From positions 3,366,279 to 3,430,278 of the forward strand of contig NZ_CP011514.1 of NCBI RefSeq assembly GCF_001653795.1: a stretch of 64,000 nucleotides of DNA, given 5' to 3'. Under the pieces are notes generated by a model that saw nothing but the letters and a program-made list of their open reading frames with translations, did no database searches and was not told where the DNA came from. Position 1 is the stretch's first letter. Each line of letters opens with the position of its first letter. Of the stretch, positions 51,651 through 58,602 are shown piece after piece. The DNA comes from Mitsuaria sp. 7 (GTDB lineage: Bacteria > Pseudomonadota > Gammaproteobacteria > Burkholderiales > Burkholderiaceae_C). The position numbers and the translations under genes are program-made.

Positions 51651-51974
51651 GCTTGCCTCGCATGTTGTCAAAGATCCGACACGGTAAGAACGAATGGCGG
51701 CGAATGGAAAGTGACCAAGGTCCCGCTGTTCACGCTTGGTTGCACGGCCACAGACCGCTTTCCGCTCAGACAGAACGACGCTTATCGCAAGCGCGCGTCC
51801 GCGCCGCCTCTTGTTGCTAAGCCATTCGGCCCTAAGCATCCGTTAGCCGAAACGGAACTGCCAGTCATCGGAAGACTTGAGGAGGCAGAAACGCGACGGT
51901 ATTGATAGCGTTGACGGAGCTGCCACGCTAGATGACAGCCACCAATATCAAGCGACTATCAAGGAGGAACGAAC
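51651..51974. other. Intergenic region between the Tse2-like toxin and the Cys-rich small protein
   Basis: This 324-bp stretch would hold two divergent promoters. Open frames exist but look like shadows. A feature of note is CTAAGC twice with CCGTTAGCC nearby (about 51812-51850), a weak mirror of integron-type recombination sites that is not good enough to call. Nothing else was recognised. Confidence 0.4.
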
Positions 51975-52193
51975 ATGGCGCAGTTCATCATCAACAAGAA
52001 TGTGCAGGCCAACGGAGACTACGAAGTTCACAACCTCTCGGCCGGTTGCAACTACATGCCGCTGCCGCAGAACCAGATCGACCTCGGCGAACATTCTTCA
52101 TGTTCAGGGGCTGTAGCCGCGGCGAAAAAGCAGTGGCCGAATGATCGGATCAACGGCTGCTACTACTGTTGCCGCGCGTGCCACACGACGTAA
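51975..52193 (+). CDS. Small Cys-rich protein of an uncharacterised family
   Basis: A 72-residue protein. The start MAQFIINKNVQANGDYEVHN, the PLPQNQIDLGEHSSC segment and the cysteine-dense tail NGCYYCCRACHTT match a small widespread family I recognise but cannot name. Cys are at about residues 25, 43, 62, 65, 66 and 69, suggesting metal binding. A very strong AAGGAGG site lies eight bases before the ATG, so it is well translated. It stands alone between two hairpin-ended leftward genes. Confidence 0.78.
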   Translation: MAQFIINKNVQANGDYEVHNLSAGCNYMPLPQNQIDLGEHSSCSGAVAAAKKQWPNDRINGCYYCCRACHTT

Positions 52194-52252
52194 GAGATCG
52201 CCGCAGTTCGGAGCGATACCAGCGCCGCATCTAGCGCACGCCCCAAAACAAA

Positions 52253-52285
52253 ACGAGTGCCGCACGCTCCCGCGTGGGCACTCGT
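52253..52285 (-). terminator. Repeated long hairpin, copy 3 (longest)
   Basis: ACGAGTGCC/GGCACTCGT, a nested CACGC/GCGTG stem inside, and outer arms CCCCAAAACAAA/TTTCTTTTGGGG (one mismatch) together make an almost continuous stem of about 25 bp over 52241-52297. It lies 36 bp after the stop of the unknown leftward gene at 52334. It also faces the end of the Cys-rich gene, so it may terminate both. Confidence 0.78.
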
Positions 52286-52333
52286 TTTCTTTTGGGGTCT
52301 GGGGTTTGTGTGGGGTTCTACCAGTGAGAGACA

Positions 52334-52810
52334 TCAGCTCGCCTGAACCGAGTTCTTCACTTGGCGGTTGTGGTCCTCGACGACCGCGATCTCCATGACC
52401 GCGAAGAAACTGGCGACCTCATGGAGGAGATCGACGGCGGTATCGCGGAGGCAGCCGTTGGCGCGGTGCTGGCTCATGGGGACGTCGAAATCCTGCATCA
52501 GCGAGATCACCTGGGTGAGGCGCTCGCGGACATTGAACATGGCGGTGCGGACGGTGGTGGACTGCTTGAGCACGAGCGGATAGCGGTAGCAGCTGCCGTC
52601 TTCGAGCATGTCATAGCGATAGGGATTGCCGGCGGCGACGCTGAGCTGCTCCAGGGTGCGTTCGGAATTGAGCGCGAGGGGCATGCGGTCGAGGAGCGGG
52701 ACGGCGGGGGTGCCGGGTGCCGGGTCCAAGTCGAGGTGTTCGAGGGCGAGGAATTCGGAGAGGCGGAAATTGCTTTCGGCGACGGATTCGAGGAAGCGAT
52801 TGGTGAGCAT
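52334..52810 (-). CDS. Uncharacterised protein beside the ATPase
   Basis: A 158-residue soluble protein (FLESVAESNFRLSEFLALEHLDL, LDRMPLALNSERTLEQLS, YRYDMLEDGSCYRYPLVL, AVDLLHEVASFFAVMEIAVVEDH). I cannot assign a family. Its leader (52811-53132) contains a striking structured inverted repeat. It lies downstream of the RloC-like ATPase on the same strand, 322 bp away, and could be part of the same system. ATG 52810 is preferred; the frame is open to 52900. Confidence 0.65.
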   Translation of the reverse strand: MLTNRFLESVAESNFRLSEFLALEHLDLDPAPGTPAVPLLDRMPLALNSERTLEQLSVAAGNPYRYDMLEDGSCYRYPLVLKQSTTVRTAMFNVRERLTQVISLMQDFDVPMSQHRANGCLRDTAVDLLHEVASFFAVMEIAVVEDHNRQVKNSVQAS

Positions 52811-53132
52811 GGGGAGGAGGTCCTTAACTAAACGGCAGTTGAGGGACGACCACCTGAGCAATTGAATGCGGAGGGTGGGCGAGATGTCAAAACACGCCAC
52901 CTAGCGCGTGCGGCCGTCCTCGCGGATCGACCCATCTCGCCCGCAAACTTTACGGGCGGGAGAATGGCAGCATTTACGGTGCGCCGCCGCTAGGTGGTTG
53001 GTGTTTTGAGCACCTGTCTGAATTATTTTCCGAGTGCTCTGATCGCGCAATTCCATGAATCAACAGAAATCACCAGCGAATCAGTAGTACCAGTTCACGC
53101 TCCGATCAATGCAGCAGTCTTCACGGATTTAA
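52811..53132 (-). other. Structured non-coding region between the ATPase and the unknown gene
   Basis: This gap of 322 bp has no gene. It holds an outer imperfect inverted repeat (52887-52906 with 52988-53009; TCAAAACAC and CCACCTAGCG are both matched, small internal loop). An inner hairpin pairs GCCCG with CGGGC plus TCTC/GAGA (52935-52962). A competing 10-bp stem pairs GGGCGAGATG (52877-52886) with CATCTCGCCC (52933-52942). The last two cannot form together. An attenuator, a structured RNA or a MITE-like element are all possible. Confidence 0.5.
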
Positions 53133-55220
53133 TTAAATCTTAGCAACATATCGATCACATTCAGATATAACAAACTGCGGCACCATTTGATATTCACGGG
53201 GATTCAACTGATAAATAGAGTTATTCTCAATGTGAAAGGCTTCGTTGATGAACTTCAGCACCACATCTGAACCTACCCCATCAACCGAATCATCGAACAT
53301 GATTCGATATAGATGCAATTTTTCGTAATTATTGGTCGCCGTGCTATACAAGGCTTTCATTGCCGCTCTATCCTGAACGGTAGCAATGATCGTGGCGTAA
53401 TCAAAATCAGGCACTCTGCTTTTGATGCTCGCCACGCCCGCATCTATTTCGGGCTGTGTCATCAGTCGCCACGAGGAGGCGGCAACGTCGCGTGTTTGAG
53501 GAACATCCCTCTTGTGGAATATGTTCGACAATATATCAAACTCAAATCCCTTATCGTGGGTGATCTCGTACAGACGTCGTAGATAGACCAACCTGTTGAG
53601 CATCGGGATGGAAGTGTTCAGATTCTCATCGTGCAGCTCCAAGAAGGTTTTCACATTTCCCCTCTGGATCGATTTTTCCGAAAGCACTCCATTAACGTTC
53701 TCAAGAAAACATACGACCGGTGGATCGAATCGATCAGTGTGGTGAACCAGCATATCAACAACAGGATCGATGTCATGCGTCAAAAGAAGTACCGTCTTTC
53801 CGCGCAAAGAGGGTTGACGGCGAAAAAGCATATCGACGATCGCATATTTCTTGTTCTTATCGAACGAGGAAATCGGATCATCTAGGACAATGAGCGGAGC
53901 GTTTGACTTGATTGCATCAAACATAAATAGCACGAGAGCGACAGCATTTCGCTCTCCAAAGCTCAGGTGTTCCCTCACCTCTGATACGTCTCCATCGGCC
54001 TCCTTATGCTTCAACTTCAACCGATGCTGACCATCTGGGCCCGCCCTCAAATGCATCTCATACGAGTACCCTGCATTTCTAAGGAAGCTGTTGATGTTGT
54101 CGCTATATTCTTCCACCACGCTGCGCACAAGCTTTTGCTGCTTGACGATGGCACCCTGCAATAGGCCAGCCTTATCCGAAAGCGATTGAACACCGCTATT
54201 GACAATAGCAACTTTTGCTTTTGTCTCGTCAGACTTGAGGTGATTAAAGAGGTCCAGGTCGATAACATACCCCTTGAGCTCTTCAATTACTTTCCCAACC
54301 TCCTTAAGGGAAAGGAATCCAATTTCTCTGCTTTTCTTAAATTGAGCATTCAATGAGTCGATTTGAGTCTTGATCTCCAGAAGAACGCCGACCTGCTGGT
54401 CGTTGTAGGCCTCTGTATTGCGGACGAACTTATCGACCAGCTGGCGCGTGCCCTCAGAAAAGTATTTATTTAACCGTTCAAAGGTCGACACAATCTTGTT
54501 TAGATTTTCAACCGACTTCGGGTCATATGTCTCTGCAACCTTCTTTATGGTCTCACGCTTCGTCTCAATATCATTTGTGCAATATGGACAATCGTGACCC
54601 ACCTCCAGATACTCAGCTCCGTCCTGCTGCCACTTTATCCATTTAAAGCCGTTCTGATGCTGGATATAAGGCTTGTAAGCTTCCAGACCTTCGGGGATAT
54701 TCTCAACTCGATTACCCTCCTTAAAGGCCTTAGCCAATGGACTCGAGCCGTGAATGCCTTTCGCGGGCTTTCCAAAGCTTGCACTCAACTCATCAAAGTC
54801 TCTTACAAGCTGCTCGATTTCTGAATCTCCGGAAAGTGCTTTTCGTAGTGCTTGTACCAAGTCATCGATCTGCTGCACTCCTGAATCGTATTCAGGCGAA
54901 CGCACAAGCAAGTCAAAGCTACCTTTCAGCATGTCGTCAGGCTGAAAGACGAATCCATTTATATAGGCTTCATTGAAAATCTTCGCTGAAGCAATCTGCT
55001 CCAATCCGACAACCTCGGGGACCGGCGCACCCTTTACGCCTCTGTATTTGAAAGGGACTAGAGATGCGAGTGCACCGGCCCCTTGATTCATTAAGCTCAA
55101 CGCCTTGGCGAGGGTACTTTTTCCCGTGCCATTGATGGCGTACTTAACATTCAGCCGTCCAGGCTCAATGTTGAAAATAGCGGATTCGATATTGTTGCAA
55201 TGCTTTATTTCGAATTTCAT
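53133..55220 (-). CDS. SMC-like ATPase of the PrrC/RloC (AAA_13) type
   Basis: A 695-residue ABC/SMC-type ATPase, markedly AT-richer than its neighbours. Walker A (AINGTGKST) is at about residues 28-36. A CPYC zinc-hook-like pair lies at 211-214, flanked by coiled coil. The ABC signature HLSFGERNAV is near 419, Walker B LIVLDDPISSFD at 443-454, and the switch His in LLLTHD at about 482. The ~170-residue C-terminus contains RRLYEITH, an R-x5-H pattern as in HEPN RNases and an R-x3-E pair as in PrrC. By family it may be an anticodon nuclease or other abortive-infection ATPase; target cleavage is inference. The ATG 55220 has GGGAGA upstream. Confidence 0.8.
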   Translation of the reverse strand: MKFEIKHCNNIESAIFNIEPGRLNVKYAINGTGKSTLAKALSLMNQGAGALASLVPFKYRGVKGAPVPEVVGLEQIASAKIFNEAYINGFVFQPDDMLKGSFDLLVRSPEYDSGVQQIDDLVQALRKALSGDSEIEQLVRDFDELSASFGKPAKGIHGSSPLAKAFKEGNRVENIPEGLEAYKPYIQHQNGFKWIKWQQDGAEYLEVGHDCPYCTNDIETKRETIKKVAETYDPKSVENLNKIVSTFERLNKYFSEGTRQLVDKFVRNTEAYNDQQVGVLLEIKTQIDSLNAQFKKSREIGFLSLKEVGKVIEELKGYVIDLDLFNHLKSDETKAKVAIVNSGVQSLSDKAGLLQGAIVKQQKLVRSVVEEYSDNINSFLRNAGYSYEMHLRAGPDGQHRLKLKHKEADGDVSEVREHLSFGERNAVALVLFMFDAIKSNAPLIVLDDPISSFDKNKKYAIVDMLFRRQPSLRGKTVLLLTHDIDPVVDMLVHHTDRFDPPVVCFLENVNGVLSEKSIQRGNVKTFLELHDENLNTSIPMLNRLVYLRRLYEITHDKGFEFDILSNIFHKRDVPQTRDVAASSWRLMTQPEIDAGVASIKSRVPDFDYATIIATVQDRAAMKALYSTATNNYEKLHLYRIMFDDSVDGVGSDVVLKFINEAFHIENNSIYQLNPREYQMVPQFVISECDRYVAKI

Positions 55221-55289
55221 ATCTTCTCCCTGAAGATTGTTATCTTTAATTTCAAGCAGGCGGGTCACCTGCACCAAACACACTCCACG

Positions 55290-56666
55290 TTAAAACCCAA
55301 ACGCCAACCTCACCCCACCCCAATGCCTCCCAGCAACGGTGACGGGTGCCGAAGCCTCCTTGAGCAGCACGAAGTTCCCGCCGCCCATATCCCGGCGGTA
55401 GGTTTGAAGGAGGAACGGGCGTTGATTCCGGGCTGAGGCCAGCCCTGTCCGGTCGTTGAAGATCCGCCGGTAACGGCTGTTGGCTGTATTCCAAGCCACG
55501 TCGCCCGCGCGCTGGGGTTGGCAATAGCGCTTGTTATGCGCCGCCACATACCCGTTTCGGTCCACCGCGATGCAGAACACCACCTTGTCCGAGAACTTCA
55601 GCACCCGCTCCTGGACCTCCGGGAACAGCTGATCCGCGATCTGCGTGAATCTCGTCGTGAACTGCTGCGGGTCGGTCCCCGCGATCGGCTGGTAATGCTC
55701 GTCGAAGAGCGACGACACATCGATCCGCTTCTCCTTCACCGCCCGTTCGAGCAACCCCGCGATCTCCGCCGCCGCCGCCTGCACCGCCTGGATGTACGGC
55801 GAGTCCTCGACCTCGACGCCGCTCGACGCGATCTGCTCGATCATCTGCTCCGACAGCCGCAGGAACCGGTCGCTGCACGCGAACGCCGACTCCAGCTTGC
55901 GCATCGCCTGCTGGATCTCCACCCCCAGCTCTCCCGAGCGCTCCGCCAACTGCTGCGTCGTCGCCTGGCTCTCCTGCGCCGACTTCGCGATGAGGTCGAC
56001 GTCGACCTCCACATCCGCGAACGCCTGCAGGATCTTGCTCTGGCCGGCTCCTCCCGAGCCGTCCGCCCTCAGCTCCCGGCTGAAGGTCTCGATCCGCGAA
56101 TCCAGCGTCCCCACCGTGCCCATGATGGCCTTCGACGACGCCTCCACCTGCGCCGCGAGGTCCTTCACCGCATCCGCCACCACGCCGAAACCGCGGCCCG
56201 CCTCGCCGGCGCGCTTGGCCTCCACCGACGCGTTGAACGCCACCAGCCGCGTCTGCAACGCGATCTTCGTGATCTCGGACGCCGCGTCCGACACCTGCCG
56301 CAAGGTCGACACGATCCCGCCCACTTCGTCGCCCACGCCGGACAGCGCCGTGCGCGCGCGCTCGACCGCTTCGCGGGTCTGGTTCGTGGATTGGTTGATG
56401 CCGTCCTGCGCATGCCGGACCTGCTCGAGCTCCGAGCCCAGCGCCTGCATCGCCTGCGCCTGCGAGGTCACGACCTTCTGCGTGTCCTCCAGCAGTCCGC
56501 GGACTTCGGCCGCGTCGCGGCCCAGTTTGGATACGCCGCTCGACAGCTCTCGAACGACCTTGGTGGTGTTGCCCTGCAGCGTCGGCTCGCGAAAGCCAAC
56601 CTCGGCTCCCCCCACCGACGCGTCAGGCGCCGCCTTCCCGGCGCGCCTGCGCAATGAGTCCCACAT
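55290..56666 (-). CDS. Soluble methyl-accepting chemotaxis protein
   Basis: A 458-residue chemoreceptor without a membrane segment. The signalling hairpin is at about residues 140-165: ITKIALQTRLVAFNASVEAKRAGEAGRGFGVVADAVKDLA. The C-terminal ~150 residues form a Cache-like sensory domain (LKFSDKVVFCIAVDRNGYVAAHNKRYCQP and LLKEASAPVTVAGRHWGGVRLAF). It therefore probably senses a cytoplasmic ligand and acts on CheA/CheW. It starts at ATG 56666 with an AGGGGAG site, about 60 bp after fliA on the same strand. Confidence 0.9.
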   Translation of the reverse strand: MWDSLRRRAGKAAPDASVGGAEVGFREPTLQGNTTKVVRELSSGVSKLGRDAAEVRGLLEDTQKVVTSQAQAMQALGSELEQVRHAQDGINQSTNQTREAVERARTALSGVGDEVGGIVSTLRQVSDAASEITKIALQTRLVAFNASVEAKRAGEAGRGFGVVADAVKDLAAQVEASSKAIMGTVGTLDSRIETFSRELRADGSGGAGQSKILQAFADVEVDVDLIAKSAQESQATTQQLAERSGELGVEIQQAMRKLESAFACSDRFLRLSEQMIEQIASSGVEVEDSPYIQAVQAAAAEIAGLLERAVKEKRIDVSSLFDEHYQPIAGTDPQQFTTRFTQIADQLFPEVQERVLKFSDKVVFCIAVDRNGYVAAHNKRYCQPQRAGDVAWNTANSRYRRIFNDRTGLASARNQRPFLLQTYRRDMGGGNFVLLKEASAPVTVAGRHWGGVRLAFGF

Positions 56667-56725
56667 CGGACGCTCCCCTCATGGTTCTTGGACCACAAGG
56701 ATTGCGGCCGCGTATGCGGCTCGTT

Positions 56726-57439
56726 TTACCAGTCGCGCAGCTTCACGCGCAATCGGGCAATCGCTTGACTGTGCAGCTGGCACACCCGCGATTCGGTCAC
56801 CTTGAGCACCGCCGCGATCTCTTTCAGGTTCATGTCATGTTCGTAGTACATGGACATGACGTAAGCCTCGCGCTCCGGCAGGTTCTTGATCGCCTCCACC
56901 AGCGCCTCGCGCATGCGGTGGTCGCCCAGCATCGCCATCGGATCCGCCGAGTTGTCCCCGACGTGCCGGTCCAGATAGTCGTCGTTGTCCTCGCCTCCGG
57001 AGATGTCCTCCAGATAGACCAGCTGCGTCCCGCGCACCTTGCCCAGCATCTCCTGGTACTCGGTCAGCGAGATGCCCATCTCGACGGCGATCTCGGACTC
57101 CTGCGGCGGACGGCCGAGCTTCTGTTCGAGCTTGTGCACCGCGCTCTCGATCGAGCGCTGCTGGCGGCGGTTGCCGCGGCTCATCCAGTCGCTGCCCCGC
57201 AGTTCATCGAGCATCGCGCCGCGGATGCGCTGCGTCGCGAAGGTCTCGAACTGCACGCCCTGCGCCGTGTCGAAGCGCGACAGCGCGTCCGTCAGGCCGA
57301 TCAGGCCGACCTGGATCAGGTCGTCCAGTTCAACGTTGGCCGGCAGTTTCGCGATCATCTGATGCGCCAGTCGGCGCACCAGCGGGCTGTACTGGCGGAT
57401 CAGCGAGTTGTTGTCGAGTTGACCCTTGGCGGTGTACAT
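56726..57439 (-). CDS. fliA: Flagellar sigma-28 factor FliA
   Basis: A 237-residue alternative sigma factor. Region 2 includes LIRQYSPLVRRLAHQMIAKLPANVELDDLIQVGLIGL and GVQFETFATQRIRGAMLDELRGSDW. Region 3 follows (VHKLEQKLGRPPQESEIAVEMG), and region 4 ends with MNLKEIAAVLKVTESRVCQLHSQAIARLR. It directs transcription of late flagellar and chemotaxis genes and is inhibited by FlgM. It lies 21 bp after the FlhG-like gene and has GGAGACG upstream. Confidence 0.97.
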   Translation of the reverse strand: MYTAKGQLDNNSLIRQYSPLVRRLAHQMIAKLPANVELDDLIQVGLIGLTDALSRFDTAQGVQFETFATQRIRGAMLDELRGSDWMSRGNRRQQRSIESAVHKLEQKLGRPPQESEIAVEMGISLTEYQEMLGKVRGTQLVYLEDISGGEDNDDYLDRHVGDNSADPMAMLGDHRMREALVEAIKNLPEREAYVMSMYYEHDMNLKEIAAVLKVTESRVCQLHSQAIARLRVKLRDW

Positions 57440-57460
57440 CGTCTCGTCTCCAATCCGGCG

Positions 57461-58282
57461 TCAATGCGCAGCGAGGGTCACGCCTTGCGGGGCGCGGCCA
57501 GCCTTGGGCTGCCACATCGGCCGCGGACGCAGCGGCATCGCATCAGCAGCGCTGTCGAGCGCCGCCCCCGGTACCGAGGCCAGCAGCAGTTCGCGCGCCA
57601 TGTGACGCAGCTCGTGCGTCAGCGGCGCGGACACCGGCTGGCGGGGATCCATGCAGGCCCACTCGCGCAGCACCGCGCCGAGGAAGCCGTCGCCGCAGCT
57701 CGAGAGCTGCTGCGCGATCCGCTCCGCCAGGCGCAGCTGCGGATTGCAGGCCAGCAGCAGGCTGTAGACCATCAGGCCCGCGCGCTGCGTCAGCCACTTC
57801 ATGCCGGCGTAGGCGTAGGTCACGCTCTGCACGTCGGTGTCGGCCAGCAGCACCGGTCGCACTTCGCGCGAGACCAGCACGCGGCTGAGTTCCGCGGCGC
57901 TGGCGTGCAGCAGGACGACGTCGGCGAACGGGGCCGCGTCGGTCACTGCTTCCAGGAATTGGGCGGCCGAGCCGTTGGCATTCACGTAGCGCATCGGCAG
58001 TCCGCGCGCCGCGAGGAAGGAGACCTTCGCCGACAGCGGTTCCACGCAGGCCGCGAGGTCCACCGCCGCGAGTTCCGAGGCCGCCGAGGCGTGCTCGCCC
58101 GCGTCCACGACCAGCGTGTGCAACCCGAGTTCGCCGAAGGCCGCGCACATGCCTTCCAGCAGCGCGCCGCTTCCTACGACATGCGGGTTGCTCACCACCG
58201 GCACCACGCGCACGCGCGCCGTGGCGAACAGGCGGCGCAGGCCGTCGGCCTGGTCCTTGGGAGCATTGCTGAAGTCGCGCAT
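57461..58282 (-). CDS. flhG: FlhG-like protein lacking the P-loop
   Basis: A 273-residue member of the FlhG/FleN/MinD lineage by position (between flhF and fliA). The N-terminal KDQADGLRRLF is the DQAxGLR motif used to stimulate FlhF GTPase. The nucleotide-binding loop, normally KGGVGKT, is replaced by SNPHVVGSGAL, and Walker A' and B acidic residues are also altered (VVDAGEHASAA). ATP binding is therefore unlikely. The DQA motif alone could still act on FlhF. The ATG 58282 is the family start. It is separated from flhF by a terminator. Confidence 0.8.
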   Translation of the reverse strand: MRDFSNAPKDQADGLRRLFATARVRVVPVVSNPHVVGSGALLEGMCAAFGELGLHTLVVDAGEHASAASELAAVDLAACVEPLSAKVSFLAARGLPMRYVNANGSAAQFLEAVTDAAPFADVVLLHASAAELSRVLVSREVRPVLLADTDVQSVTYAYAGMKWLTQRAGLMVYSLLLACNPQLRLAERIAQQLSSCGDGFLGAVLREWACMDPRQPVSAPLTHELRHMARELLLASVPGAALDSAADAMPLRPRPMWQPKAGRAPQGVTLAAH

Positions 58283-58602
58283 TGGGCTGCTCTGTGTCTC
58301 TTGCGTGTTCCGCCCCAGCGCCCTTGTCCCTCTCGAAAGGAACCGGCCATTGCTGGAGCCGTTACCGGAAGTTTCGCCCCGGGGGCCACTCCTTGACCGG
58401 GAATTGAAAGGGGGAAACACCCCGCTTTTCTCTCCCGGCACCCTCACCTCGTGGACCTCTCACACAACGACGTCGAGCCGTCCCCCGCAGCAACGGAAAA
58501 AGGGGGAAGAGCCCGAGCCCTTCCCCCTTTCTAGAACTTGTGACCGGGTTTGGCAACTCCCGTCCCCGGGATGCCCCCTCCGATCGAGCGGTCAGCGCTT
58601 GG
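58283..58602. other. flhF-flhG intergenic region
   Basis: This 320-bp gap between two genes that usually overlap contains a strong terminator for flhF (58495-58530) and must hold a separate promoter for flhG-fliA. No clear sigma-28 or sigma-54 sequence could be placed. Confidence 0.5.
58495..58530 (-). terminator. Rho-independent terminator after flhF
   Basis: An 11-bp perfect stem (AAAGGGGGAAG/CTTCCCCCTTT read on either strand) with a 10-base loop is followed on the minus strand by a run of five T. It lies 73 bp after the flhF stop and before flhG. Confidence 0.88.

Noticed and set aside
51812..51850. Recombination (attC-like) site CTAAGC...CCGTTAGCC
   Set aside because: Arms are not properly complementary and no integrase or partner site is seen.
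50041..52300. CRISPR or integron cassette array suggested by repeated hairpins
   Set aside because: Only three copies with unequal spacing (about 0.86 and 1.35 kb), no cas or integrase gene, and no GTTRRRY/RYYYAAC core of attC sites.
52811..53132. Retron msr-msd RNA
   Set aside because: No reverse transcriptase gene is present anywhere near, although the inverted repeat and an ATPase neighbour recall retron loci.
56700..56730. Sigma-28 promoter before the chemoreceptor gene (TAAAACGA...GCCGCAAT)
   Set aside because: Spacer is one base too long and the -10 element is poor compared with the flgM, flhA and flhB sites.
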